DNA of 64,000 bases from Chamaesiphon minutus PCC 6605. GTDB taxonomy: Bacteria > Cyanobacteriota > Cyanobacteriia > Cyanobacteriales > Chamaesiphonaceae. Made by a program: the position numbers and the translations under genes. Below the pieces are notes generated by a model that saw only the letters and a program-made list of their open reading frames with translations, searched no databases and had not been told where the DNA came from. The stretch covers positions 2,886,385 to 2,950,384 of the forward strand of contig NC_019697.1 in assembly GCF_000317145.1 (NCBI RefSeq). The letters are read 5' to 3'. Shown piece by piece: positions 8,834-17,265 of the stretch. How positions within the stretch are numbered: the first letter of the stretch is position 1; every line of letters starts with the position of its first letter.

Positions 8834-10234
8834 TTGGATGAATACGACCGCCAAGAGCGAGCCACACACCTGAATTTGTCCCCATTTGCTAATAAACACG
8901 ATATGTTCGATCCTTTGTTCGCTCGTGCTGGCTTGTTGTGGTCGGCAATTATCGATCTGATTCAAGCCACACCAGACATGGCTAGTAGCCTAGAGAGTTT
9001 TACCGCACAACAAATAGCTCGCCATCCCCAGCTAGATCCCGGTCAACGCAAACTGCTGATACATCGGTTTGCGATCGAGGGTGAGGTGGATGGCAAAACT
9101 CCACTAGACTTATTTTTAGCCAGCCGCTCGGATCTGAGCCGCGAAGATCGACAGCTCGTGAGTAGTTGGCGGCGGAGCTTTGTAGGTTTAGTCGCGATCG
9201 TCCAAATCTTTCCGAATGGCTTGGAAGTCATGAATTGGCTCACAGCTAGACATTATCGCATCCAATTTGCCGACGAAGCTGCCCAAGCTGCCATGAGTAG
9301 GCTTAAAGTTGGCGAGGTAATTATCGCTCAACTCAGTCCGATTGTCGATATCGATTGGGCGATCTTGACTCCTTGGGTTTCCTTGGGCAGATTGGGTCGG
9401 CCTAAATTAGCCGTAGCCATCGGGACTTTTCGCCAAAATTACCCGCATTATCTCTACTGCGACGCTCCTGAAGCCCTAGCCGCAGCCTGGGAATCAGTAG
9501 CAGTCTATCACGATCGCTTTGTCGAGTTTTTTGGCAGTGACGAAGTTACCTTAACCGGACATCAATTACAAAAGCGGATCGGCGAGTTTCAAACTTGGAT
9601 GATCCAAACACAATTAGCAGCAGCCGGACTCGATTCGTCCAAATCGCTCGCAGATCTTGCCAGCGATGCGGGTGTCAGCAACCAAGATTTGCAAGCTGTG
9701 ACCCAAACCCTCAGCGCGAATAATTCAGAGGCCGCCAAGGGGCAAAAAACCAGCTTAGAGAAGATGGTTTCACCAAAGGTCGAACTCCCCGCGCAGCTCA
9801 AATCGGCAGCCGCAGTTACCGCACTGAGCCATCCCTATTGGGGTCAGATGTTTTTAGCCGATTATCCCCAGCTTCAAACCTTGTTAACACCGATCGAGAC
9901 GCATTACAGCCTCAACGATCTCAACTTTATCCGTAAATGTCTGACCAACCCACAGATGAATGCCTTTGTCTGGCGACGATTGGCCGCTCGGTATCCGCAG
10001 CAGCTACAACAAGCAATCGCCCAAATGTTCGAACTGCCCAATTTTAATCTGAATACCGATCTCGACTCGATTTTGACTAAATTTAACAAATATTTAGAAC
10101 CAGATCTGCCAGATATCGCTAGCGTTCCCGTTCACTTACACGAATTGTTTCAATCGGCAGTGACAGAAGTGAGCAAAGATAAAGCCAGACCCAAGTCCCC
10201 ACCGAAAAAGACTGGCTTTGGAGCTAAAAATTAA
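8834..10234 (+). CDS. Conserved cyanobacterial hypothetical protein
   Basis: A 466-residue soluble, mostly helical protein (MDEYDRQERATHLNLSPFAN). There is no signal peptide or membrane helix. The middle (about 290-320) is low-complexity and Ser/Ala-rich, and the C-terminus is basic (KDKARPKSPPKKTGFGAKN). I cannot assign a domain. Start support is modest (ATG shortly after the palindromic repeat). It is transcribed alone. Confidence 0.7.
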   Translation: MDEYDRQERATHLNLSPFANKHDMFDPLFARAGLLWSAIIDLIQATPDMASSLESFTAQQIARHPQLDPGQRKLLIHRFAIEGEVDGKTPLDLFLASRSDLSREDRQLVSSWRRSFVGLVAIVQIFPNGLEVMNWLTARHYRIQFADEAAQAAMSRLKVGEVIIAQLSPIVDIDWAILTPWVSLGRLGRPKLAVAIGTFRQNYPHYLYCDAPEALAAAWESVAVYHDRFVEFFGSDEVTLTGHQLQKRIGEFQTWMIQTQLAAAGLDSSKSLADLASDAGVSNQDLQAVTQTLSANNSEAAKGQKTSLEKMVSPKVELPAQLKSAAAVTALSHPYWGQMFLADYPQLQTLLTPIETHYSLNDLNFIRKCLTNPQMNAFVWRRLAARYPQQLQQAIAQMFELPNFNLNTDLDSILTKFNKYLEPDLPDIASVPVHLHELFQSAVTEVSKDKARPKSPPKKTGFGAKN

Positions 10235-10384
10235 GAATTAATTAACCGCCCCAACCTCGACCGATGCGATCGGTTAAAATAAAGAAAACCGAGATTAAAA
10301 ATATATCTAATCCTCAATTTAAATCGGTTTAAATCGGTAAAGATCGAGCATCTATCTAAACTTTAAAGTAGGAGAATTAATGCT

Positions 10385-10657
10385 ATGTGGAATCTTATTG
10401 GTTGGGCCGTACTCGGCTTAGTGGCTGGCGCGATCGCTAAATTGATTTATCCTGGAACTCAGGGCGGCGGCATCATTGCGACCAGCGTGTTAGGAGTTGT
10501 TGGCGCGTTTGTCGGGGGCTTTTTGTATACATTTATAACGACAGGAAAGTTTGCTTTAGCCGCTGCTGGTGGCGGCTCGCTTTTTTCCTTTATTTGTGCC
10601 GTATTAGGTTCGATGGTTGTCATCTTCGTCTGGGGCTTAGTTACTCAAAATGCTTAG
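10385..10657 (+). CDS. GlsB/YeaQ/YmgE-type stress membrane protein
   Basis: A 90-residue, Gly/Ala-rich membrane protein of the transglycosylase-associated (YeaQ/YmgE) family. It has three hydrophobic segments, with MWNLIGWAVLGLVAGAIAKL at the N-terminus, then PGTQGGGIIATSVLGVVGAFVGGFL and a longer final helix. AGGAG precedes the ATG. Relatives are induced by general stress; the molecular function is not known. It is monocistronic, with a hairpin about 100 bp downstream. Confidence 0.88.
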   Translation: MWNLIGWAVLGLVAGAIAKLIYPGTQGGGIIATSVLGVVGAFVGGFLYTFITTGKFALAAAGGGSLFSFICAVLGSMVVIFVWGLVTQNA

Positions 10658-11060
10658 GTAAATAGCACCCAAAGTATAGATTGTTCAGAACAAAGATATC
10701 GCCATCGAACCTCAAATCGGCTGGGTGAAAGATAGTCAGCCGATAGCATCATTAAAATTGGCTCGATCGATAGATCGGGCCAATTTTCAACGAAAATGAC
10801 TTTCTGCAAAAATACTTTCTGCAAACAGAGCAGACGATCGAGATCCTCAGTCTAGCTATCGGCAGGTGTATAGTGCGGATTTCCTACTGTTGAAACCGAC
10901 CCTAACATAGCCGGAAATTCCTGATAAAATAGAGAGTGGAACAAGTTTCTCGACCCAGACGGATCGGCGATTCTCATTGGGAGAGGCTGCACCAACGATA
11001 CTCGACCCGCATGGAGATATTGAGAATGACTAGGCTTCCAGTTCTATGGAGCTACTTTGA
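10658..11060. other. Intergenic region with one hairpin
   Basis: A gene-free stretch of 403 bp. The only structure seen is the hairpin at 10754-10787. The last 100 bp probably carry the promoter of the GTG-started gene at 11061. Confidence 0.6.
10754..10787 (+). terminator. Hairpin terminator after YeaQ-type gene
   Basis: AAAATTGGC..GATC paired with GATC..GCCAATTTT forms a stem of about 15 bp with one weak pair and a TTTT end. It is placed about 100 bp after the stop of the stress-protein gene. Confidence 0.65.
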
Positions 11061-11429
11061 GTGAACAACAACAGCCCTAATCTATTTCAAGTCAATTTAC
11101 CTCGGTTTCAATCCTGGCTGACAATTGTGGCAATTTGTCTGTTATTGGGTAGCCTAGGATTAGGATGGGTCGTAAAATCGGCACTGATCGTGGTGGGCTT
11201 AATTATTATTACCCCCATGGTTGGATTTTTGGGATTCTTTTGGTGGTTGCGCCGCAGTATCGTCCAAGCTGAATGTCCGGTTTGCAGTTATCCGCTTCAA
11301 GGCATTAACGGCAGTGAAATTCAATGTACCAATTGCGGTGAGTTACTGAAAATCGATCGAGGTAAAATGTTGCGGGATACGCCGCCTGACACGATCGATG
11401 TGGTAGCAGTTGAAGTGATCTCAGAATGA
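11061..11429 (+). CDS. Membrane-anchored zinc-ribbon protein
   Basis: A 122-residue protein starting with GTG. Two adjacent transmembrane helices (about 19-58) are followed by a WWLRR border and a four-cysteine zinc ribbon, CPVC..CTNCG, at about 74-93. The zinc ribbon would face the cytoplasm. I know similar short proteins in cyanobacteria without a defined function. The start codon is not ATG, and no ATG occurs early in the frame. Confidence 0.7.
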   Translation: MNNNSPNLFQVNLPRFQSWLTIVAICLLLGSLGLGWVVKSALIVVGLIIITPMVGFLGFFWWLRRSIVQAECPVCSYPLQGINGSEIQCTNCGELLKIDRGKMLRDTPPDTIDVVAVEVISE

Positions 11430-11685
11430 GCTAATGGAGCGGCGTTGTAGCGGTTGAAGCGATCGCAGAACGATCTATTGGCACGGCGACGCTCTTGATT
11501 CGATCTTTCTTTAGGTCGATCGATTCTAAGATATCATCTCGGTCGAGAAATTATAGTTGCCCAATTTACAGAATCGATCGTTGCAGATGAGATAGAACTA
11601 TAAGACTAGACCCTCGTTGCTGCTAAAACGCCTACTCCGTAAGTATATCCTCCTCAATTTACCCCCTACCCTCTACCCTCTGGAC

Positions 11686-12042
11686 ATGACTTCCCCACAA
11701 CCTCAAGATTGGCAACGCCGGATTCGCGATTTGAAAATCGAGATCGACCGTGCTACATCCGGATCGGAATCTCTCAATCAAATCGATGTCGATGCTCCTA
11801 GCTTTGGACTCGATGCGCTCCAACGCAGCTATCAACAGTTTCTGGAGTGGTTTAATGGTATTCCAGCTAGTGGTAAGCTGTTGGCGATTGCTGGGGGCGG
11901 GTTGTTGAGTCTGACGCTGATTAAGACTGTCTTTCAACTGATAACTTCGCTGATCACCCTCTCGGTCTTTGGGGTGATTCTATATCTGGTGTATCGGTTT
12001 TGGATCTTACCAAAGAGTAACGATTCAAGAATCGATAATTGA
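11686..12042 (+). CDS. Hypothetical membrane protein
   Basis: A 118-residue protein (MTSPQPQDWQRRIRDLKIEID). A soluble helical N-terminus is followed by two hydrophobic segments around 65-105 (LLAIAGGGLLSLTLIKTVFQ, then LITLSVFGVILYLVYRF). The frame extends upstream to a TTG at 11617 through a CCCTACCCTCTACCC low-complexity stretch, which is unlikely to be coding, so the internal ATG is preferred. The family was not identified. Confidence 0.65.
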   Translation: MTSPQPQDWQRRIRDLKIEIDRATSGSESLNQIDVDAPSFGLDALQRSYQQFLEWFNGIPASGKLLAIAGGGLLSLTLIKTVFQLITSLITLSVFGVILYLVYRFWILPKSNDSRIDN

Positions 12043-12069
12043 TAATCGATCGTCGATCGGCTAATAGTT

Positions 12070-12099
12070 AAGGCGTTGCTGGAGATTCAGCAATGCCTT
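12070..12099. terminator. Hairpin downstream of hypothetical gene
   Basis: AAGGCGTTGCTG and CAGCAATGCCTT pair over 12 bp with one G-T wobble and a six-base loop. It is followed by TTTG. It is probably the plus-strand terminator, or a repeat used as one. Confidence 0.6.
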
Positions 12100-12115
12100 T
12101 GTCAATGTCGAGCAT

Positions 12116-12146
12116 AAAAAAAGCGAGGATTGCTCCTCACTTTTTT
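12116..12146. terminator. Bidirectional terminator between convergent genes
   Basis: A6-G-C-GAGGA, loop TTGC, TCCTC-A-C-T6: a stem with A and T runs on both sides and one mismatch. It serves the convergent hypothetical gene and sigF. Confidence 0.8.
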
Positions 12147-12196
12147 GTTAAGTTCCTCCGCAATGAGAATCGATCTGTCAGACTGACTTAAATTTA

Positions 12197-12976
12197 TTAG
12201 GTCATTACAGGCTCTTCGGGGTGTAAGAGGGTGGATAATTGCTTGACACCGCGTTGAAGGTGGCGGGTGACAGTCATGGGACTGACACCGATTCTTTTAG
12301 CAGCTTCCTTGCGGGGTAGTCCTTTGATATAAACGTATTCGATCGCTTGTTTGGTTTTGGATTCGAGTTCGGAAATCGCACCGCTGAGTTGTTGGCGTTC
12401 TTCTTCGAGATATTGACGTTGTTGTTCGCGGGTGTCTGGCAAACTATCGCCTAAAGTCACAGGGCAATCTAACATTTGACCGACTGTCGCATCCAAACTT
12501 AAAGCTTGACGGTTGTGTTCTGCGGCTTGAGTCTCACGCCACTCGCTGACAGAGACGTTCAGTACCGCCGCAATTTCTTCATCCCGAACTTTTCTACCTA
12601 ATTTAGCTGTCAATTGCTGACGAACCTTTTCACCCTCTTTCTGAAGTTCTTGCCAACGCCGAGGAATCTTCAACACACTGCTCTTGTCTCTAAGGAAGTG
12701 TAAGACTTCGCCTCTAATATAGGGAACTGCAAACGAGCTAAACGCACAACCTTGATGGGGATTAAAACGTTCGATCGCGCGAATCAAGCCTAAGTAACCA
12801 ATTTGTTCCAAATCTTGATATGGTTCTGCACATTGACGACCGATCCGGTGAGCGATCTGTCTGACGAGACCAGCATTTAACAAGACTAACTGATTGCGGA
12901 CTTTGATGCTGGGCTGTTGATAATAATTCATCAGTAAAGACATCGATTCGGAATGAGCAGAAGCCTGAGTAGCCAT
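12197..12976 (-). CDS. sigF: Group 3 sigma factor SigF
   Basis: A 259-residue RNA polymerase sigma factor of the SigB/F/G type. Region 2 contains EPYQDLEQIGYLGLIRAIER and the -10-binding FSSFAVPYIRGEV. Region 3 has KIPRRWQELQKE, and region 4 ends with KEAAKRIGVSPMTVTRHLQR as the helix-turn-helix. In cyanobacteria SigF controls type IV pili, motility and some stress genes. The start at MATQASAHS gives the usual family length. The frame is open 16 codons further upstream. No anti-sigma gene is adjacent. Confidence 0.9.
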   Translation of the reverse strand: MATQASAHSESMSLLMNYYQQPSIKVRNQLVLLNAGLVRQIAHRIGRQCAEPYQDLEQIGYLGLIRAIERFNPHQGCAFSSFAVPYIRGEVLHFLRDKSSVLKIPRRWQELQKEGEKVRQQLTAKLGRKVRDEEIAAVLNVSVSEWRETQAAEHNRQALSLDATVGQMLDCPVTLGDSLPDTREQQRQYLEEERQQLSGAISELESKTKQAIEYVYIKGLPRKEAAKRIGVSPMTVTRHLQRGVKQLSTLLHPEEPVMT

Positions 12977-13024
12977 TGTTTTGAGCAACCTTGTTTGAAG
13001 ATAGATGCTGGGTAAATGATGCAA

Positions 13025-13521
13025 TCGACCAATAAATGGGCATAATCACATCAGAGGGGTTCGGACAGTGGAAACTAAATGCGAGTCAGAGAAGGATTGG
13101 TTCGGTTTGGATTTGTTCCGAGTTGTTTTTTCTCCACTGCTACATTGTTCTCTACACAGCCCGATCGCTAACAGCGTCGATCTACGGAAATACGTTTAGG
13201 TGTCTTTTGGCTAAGTACGTAGATTTACGTACAGCCGAGAACTACGAGAGTTACGCTGCAACAAGCATCGATGATTTTGGTCACAACGTAAGTTAGGTAA
13301 TAGGGGTTAGAGGATTGGGAATACGAAAATGCCTTAGTGCAAGCTTGTAGTCCGCGACGGCAGACTTGATGACACTACAACAACTTCAAGTTGTTGTAGT
13401 GTCATCACTTAGAATTCAGTACCCTTCAGCCACTTAATAAACTGTCACTTGGCTCTGGAGTAACGCTAGCTATCCGTTCTAATATCGAATTCGATACCTA
13501 AGTGCCAAGCGGCTCGCCAAT
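13025..13521. other. Intergenic region upstream of sigF and lipase
   Basis: This divergent region holds the promoters of sigF and the lipase gene. A strong palindrome lies at 13368-13406. An 86-codon frame (13036-13296) has no recognisable content and is not called. Confidence 0.5.
13368..13406. repeat. 19-bp near-perfect palindrome
   Basis: GATGACACTACAACAACTT, one C, then the exact complement. It is preceded by GTAGTCCGCGACGGCAGACT, which resembles the arms of the 8747 repeat, so both may be members of one dispersed family. Confidence 0.8.
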
Positions 13522-14205
13522 ATGCCAGTACAGCCCTCAAATGTCAGTCAAATTGCGCCAACGAGCGACCGCAATCCAGTTTTTCTCGTCCATGGGTTGA
13601 TGGATACCAGCGTGAAGATGCGCAAAATTGCCAGCTATCTGCGCGGATTGGGCTGGGAAGTTTTCGATATTGATTTGCATACCAACGATGGATCGACGAG
13701 GCTCGAAATCCTCGCGCAACAGCTAGCAGATGAGATCGATCGCACTTTTGGCCCCGATCGACCGATCGATCTGTTAGGGTTTAGTATGGGCGGATTGGTA
13801 AGCCGTTACTATCTGCAACGGTTGGATGGGCTGCGGCGCGTGCAGAGATTTATCACGATTTCTAGTCCTCACAACGGGACAATTGCTGCCAATTTTTCGA
13901 GGCAATCGGGTTGTATGCAGATGCGTCCGAATAGTACTTTTATGCAAGATCTTAGTAGCGATGTCGATCGCTTAAAAGAATTGAATTTTACTTCATTATG
14001 GACGCCATTCGATTTAATTATCTTACCACCGAGTAGTTCGCAATTGGGTATCGGTACACAGCGATCGATTTCCGTACTCGCACATCCATTAATGGTATCC
14101 GATCGACGCGTGCTGCTGGCAATTTCGGAGGCATTATCTCAACCTGCCAAATCACCAATTCGATCGAATTCAGTTGCGCCAAAGATCGATTCGGAATGCG
14201 TATAA
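13522..14205 (+). CDS. Alpha/beta-hydrolase, triacylglycerol-lipase-like
   Basis: A 227-residue soluble hydrolase. The oxyanion segment VFLVHGLMDT lies near residue 19, the nucleophile elbow GFSMGG near 89, and the lipase motif ISSPHNGT near 113. An Asp lies in the TPFDLIILPP strand, and a candidate His in SVLAHPLMVSD. This is the arrangement of bacterial LipA/EstA-type lipases. It probably cleaves acyl esters, but the substrate is unknown. No signal peptide is seen. The last 67 bp overlap the 3' end of the convergent VOC gene, where the tail SQPAKSPIRSNSVAPK looks dispensable. Confidence 0.82.
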   Translation: MPVQPSNVSQIAPTSDRNPVFLVHGLMDTSVKMRKIASYLRGLGWEVFDIDLHTNDGSTRLEILAQQLADEIDRTFGPDRPIDLLGFSMGGLVSRYYLQRLDGLRRVQRFITISSPHNGTIAANFSRQSGCMQMRPNSTFMQDLSSDVDRLKELNFTSLWTPFDLIILPPSSSQLGIGTQRSISVLAHPLMVSDRRVLLAISEALSQPAKSPIRSNSVAPKIDSECV

Positions 14206-14576
14206 AACTTGAATTCTAAGAGATTGGCGAAAGGATCGACTAAAAAGAAGGTACGATGCTCGGTAATCTCACCTACAAATCGATGTTTTGCCGATTGATA
14301 AAATTTGAGTTGTCGAGAGTTAGCTCGATCGAGTAACGCTTGCCAATCAGCTAAAGTTGGAAACACAATTCCAAAATGACGGGGATAAATTCCGGATTGG
14401 ACTGGTACGGGTCGATCGGTCACATGAGCGACTAGTTGATGTCCGTACAGTTCTAGAATCATTGAGTTACGTGTTTCTCTGCCTAGTTTACAGCCTAAGC
14501 CATCGATATAAAATGTTTTAGCGTCTGGAATATTCTCGATCGGGAAAGCCAAATGAAATATAAATTCTGAATTCAT
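14139..14576 (-). CDS. VOC (glyoxalase/dioxygenase-fold) protein
   Basis: A 145-residue protein of the vicinal-oxygen-chelate superfamily, starting MNSEFIFHLAFPIENIPDAK. Metal-ligand candidates are the early FHLAFP His, HFGIVF near residue 79, and the Glu in FFLVDPFANLLEFKFY. Family members act on varied small molecules, so no substrate is inferred. The start is placed directly next to a TTTTGGA repeat array (14577-14601), because translating through that array would give low-complexity residues. No ribosome-binding site is seen. The 3' end overlaps the lipase gene antisense. Confidence 0.8.
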   Translation of the reverse strand: MNSEFIFHLAFPIENIPDAKTFYIDGLGCKLGRETRNSMILELYGHQLVAHVTDRPVPVQSGIYPRHFGIVFPTLADWQALLDRANSRQLKFYQSAKHRFVGEITEHRTFFLVDPFANLLEFKFYTHSESIFGATEFDRIGDLAG

Positions 14577-14601
14577 TTTGGATTTTGGATTTTGGATTTT
14601 G
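14577..14601. repeat. TTTTGGA heptamer array at a start codon
   Basis: Three to four TTTTGGA units begin at the base before the VOC start codon. The same heptamer occurs in degenerate form before the MoaD-like gene start (55511-55541). Confidence 0.75.
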
Positions 14602-14784
14602 ACTGCGATTGTTATCAATAACAATAGTAAATTTATTTAGCGACGTAGATGTAAAGTGGGCACTGCCCACCATTTAAGTCTCGTTATCATATCTTTAATA
14701 AATATTCACATCTACTCGATCGAGCAAAAAACAAGAAATTCTTGCTATACAAATCTCATTTTAGCAACCTTTGCAAGTAATGAT

Positions 14785-15465
14785 TTACTTGTAAATTTTT
14801 ACTTTCTTATTAGTTTCTTTTTGAAGTTGAGCGGCAATTTTAAACATCTCGATCCCATCATATAAATATCTCTCATCATAGTTCATGATGTAAAAATTCA
14901 ACTCTTTAATGCCGTCGGCTACTTGATTTATTGTATAATATAAGTTAGCGGCAATCTCAGCAACTAGCGACGGATTGGGCATCGAATGAAATGTTTTTTC
15001 AATCTTTTGAAGATGCTGCTGGCATTCAGTAACATATGCTTCAAAATTCGCCATTAATTCATCATCAAATGGATCGGCAGAAAGTTCTTGAATTTGGGTT
15101 TTCAGTGGTTTAATAATCCAATTGATCGTCCGATTTATCGGTTGATAAACCTGATTCAACCATAGGATTAATTCTTCATCTAACTCGCGTCCTACCGTGC
15201 GCGGACGGCGCGGTATGGGTGCCGTAGATTGTTGTTGGCGGGGTATGGGTTTAGTTGTCCCATACAGGTAATCGTATTCTCTGCGCTTGCGTTCGTCACC
15301 TAATACCTCATAAGCAGCATTGAGCTTGACAATGCGATCGGAATTTATTTGACCGCCATTCACATCGGGATGAAATTCTTTAGCCAATCGTCGATAAGAT
15401 TGTTTGATCTCATCAGCGGTAGCTTGTGGGGAGATTTGAAGGACTTGGTAGTGCGTTTCTGACAT
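14785..15465 (-). CDS. J-domain (DnaJ-like) protein
   Basis: A 226-residue protein with an N-terminal J domain. The stretch HYQVLQISPQATADEIKQSY is followed by HPD at residues 32-34 and AYEVLGDERKRREYDYLYG. The HPD triad stimulates DnaK ATPase. There is no Gly/Phe or zinc region, so it is a type III J protein that would direct Hsp70 to a specific client. The C-terminal half is helical and of unknown fold. Repeats of the TTTAGG type start right before its ATG. Confidence 0.85.
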   Translation of the reverse strand: MSETHYQVLQISPQATADEIKQSYRRLAKEFHPDVNGGQINSDRIVKLNAAYEVLGDERKRREYDYLYGTTKPIPRQQQSTAPIPRRPRTVGRELDEELILWLNQVYQPINRTINWIIKPLKTQIQELSADPFDDELMANFEAYVTECQQHLQKIEKTFHSMPNPSLVAEIAANLYYTINQVADGIKELNFYIMNYDERYLYDGIEMFKIAAQLQKETNKKVKIYK

Positions 15466-15470
15466 CAGCT

Positions 15471-15537
15471 AGGGATTAGGCTTTAGACTTTAGGTTTTAG
15501 GTTTTAGGCTTTGGATTTTAAAGATTAGGTTTTAGGC
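15471..15537. repeat. Degenerate TTTAGGC heptamer array
   Basis: About nine degenerate units (TAGGCTT, TAGACTT, TAGGTTT, TGGATTT). It begins within ten bases of the J-domain start codon. It is an STRR-type repeat. Confidence 0.75.
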
Positions 15538-15755
15538 AGAAGGCAGAGATTCGCGTAACTCCTTCTGGAGCAAGATGAGAAGCTGAATGGAGTGGCCATA
15601 CCAACGTCGGTCTCCCCAGCGGTTAACGAGCCATCTAGACAGAAGGCAAAAGAGTAAAGGGGAAAGGGTAAGAGGATAAGATGACGATCGTCTTTTGCCA
15701 ATCAACATGGCAGCGACGCTGTTGACTACCGATTACCGATTACCCATCTACTCAT

Positions 15756-16706
15756 CTACACCGGACTAGGTTCTAGATCTTGAAACAGGGGTGTACTTAG
15801 GTAGCGTTCGCCAAAACTCGGTTGAATCATGACAATTAGTTTACCTTTATTTTCGGGACGACGACCGACGGCGATCGCGGCGCAGAGGGCAGCCCCCGAC
15901 GAAATACCCGATAGTAGACCCTCTTCTCGTGCCAATCTCCGTCCGTAGTCGATCGATTGTTGGTCTGTAACGGTAATTACTTCATCGATGACCTCTATTT
16001 TTAAGACTTGGGGGACAAATCCCGCGCCAATGCCTTGAATTTTATGCGGCCCCGGTCGCCCGCCCGATAGTACGGGACTGTTGGTGGGTTCGACAGCAAT
16101 CACTTTAAATCCTGGCTTGCGAGGTTTGATGACGTCAGCGATACCCGTAATCGTGCCGCCAGTACCAACTCCTGACACCACTATATCTACTTGGCCGTCG
16201 GTATCGGCCCAAATTTCTTCAGCAGTTGTGGTGCGGTGAATTTGGGGATTAGCGGGATTGCGAAATTGTTGGAGCATGTATGCATGAGGCGTTTTATCGA
16301 CAATTTCTTGGGCGCGGCGGATGCAGCCACTCATGCCTTCAACCCCTGGTGTCAGTTCCAATTGGGCACCATAGGCTTTTAATAATGCCCGTCTTTCTAG
16401 ACTCATGGTTTCGGGCATGGCGATAATTAATTTATAGCCTTTGGCTGCGGCCACCATCGCTAGGGCAATTCCCGTATTACCAGAAGTCGGTTCGACTAAA
16501 ACTGTTTTATGTGGCGTAATCAAACCTTCCTTTTCGGCAGCTTCGATCATATTGACCCCAATGCGATCTTTAACTGAGGCTGCGGGATTCATGCCTTCTA
16601 ATTTGACGACAATATCTGCGACACAGCCTTCGGATTGGGGAATGCGATTGAGCCTGACTAAGGGGGTGCGACCGACTAGTTCTGTAATATCCTTAGCAAT
16701 CTTCAT
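15756..16706 (-). CDS. cysK: Cysteine synthase A (O-acetylserine sulfhydrylase)
   Basis: A 316-residue PLP enzyme that makes cysteine from O-acetylserine and sulfide. It has the PLP-lysine segment [11 protein letters not shown], the substrate loop [11 protein letters not shown], the phosphate-binding [10 protein letters not shown] and the late [11 protein letters not shown]. Length and motifs are typical. The N-terminus [19 protein letters not shown] is canonical. It is monocistronic. The enzyme would be cytosolic. Confidence 0.95.
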   Translation of the reverse strand: MKIAKDITELVGRTPLVRLNRIPQSEGCVADIVVKLEGMNPAASVKDRIGVNMIEAAEKEGLITPHKTVLVEPTSGNTGIALAMVAAAKGYKLIIAMPETMSLERRALLKAYGAQLELTPGVEGMSGCIRRAQEIVDKTPHAYMLQQFRNPANPQIHRTTTAEEIWADTDGQVDIVVSGVGTGGTITGIADVIKPRKPGFKVIAVEPTNSPVLSGGRPGPHKIQGIGAGFVPQVLKIEVIDEVITVTDQQSIDYGRRLAREEGLLSGISSGAALCAAIAVGRRPENKGKLIVMIQPSFGERYLSTPLFQDLEPSPV

Positions 16707-17265
16707 AGCGGGTATGGGGTAGAGGGTGGCAGGTAGGGATTGCAGAAATTTAGCTGCTGAATATCTAGTTTAATTTACTCCCGAGCTTCAAAGCGTAACT
16801 GTCTGTTCGAGCCGAAAGCTAGCTGGCTACGAGGTGCCCTCTGCAACAGCCCACTAATTCAAGCTTACCATCGTCCTGATGTAGGATCTAGGTTGAAGTT
16901 GTCACGATCCAAAACCCCCGCCGATCCCCTAATTGAATTATTAGCAATTAGCTACCATATTTTGATGATAAGGAATGAGAATATTTGGGCACAATAAGGA
17001 TCGAGACAGGTAACTAGATCGATCGGCTATAATTTAGCGATCGACTTTAGTAGTATTGCCGCGATGCTCTCGGAAAAAGGTCGTGCTAACCTTCGCAAGA
17101 CTTCAATTTTAGATCCAAGCTACAATCACTACTAATCACATAAACTTTACAATGCTTCTAAAATCATTATCTTCCCAAGCAGTAAAACTCGGTAGCTCGA
17201 ATAGTTAAATGAATAGCGGTGTAAGCCGTTTGGTAAGGTAAGGAAGTCTTAATCGGGAGTAGGGG
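16707..17265. other. Divergent intergenic region
   Basis: A 559-bp stretch between cysK and the CHAT-WD40 gene. I see no gene, RNA or strong hairpin. It must contain the promoters of both flanking genes. Confidence 0.5.

Noticed and set aside
13036-13296. 86-codon frame divergent from sigF
   Set aside because: No recognisable content and it overlaps the sigF leader. It is more likely non-coding.
14656-14865. 69-codon frame upstream of the J-domain gene end
   Set aside because: It runs partly antisense to the J-domain coding sequence, and its content looks random.
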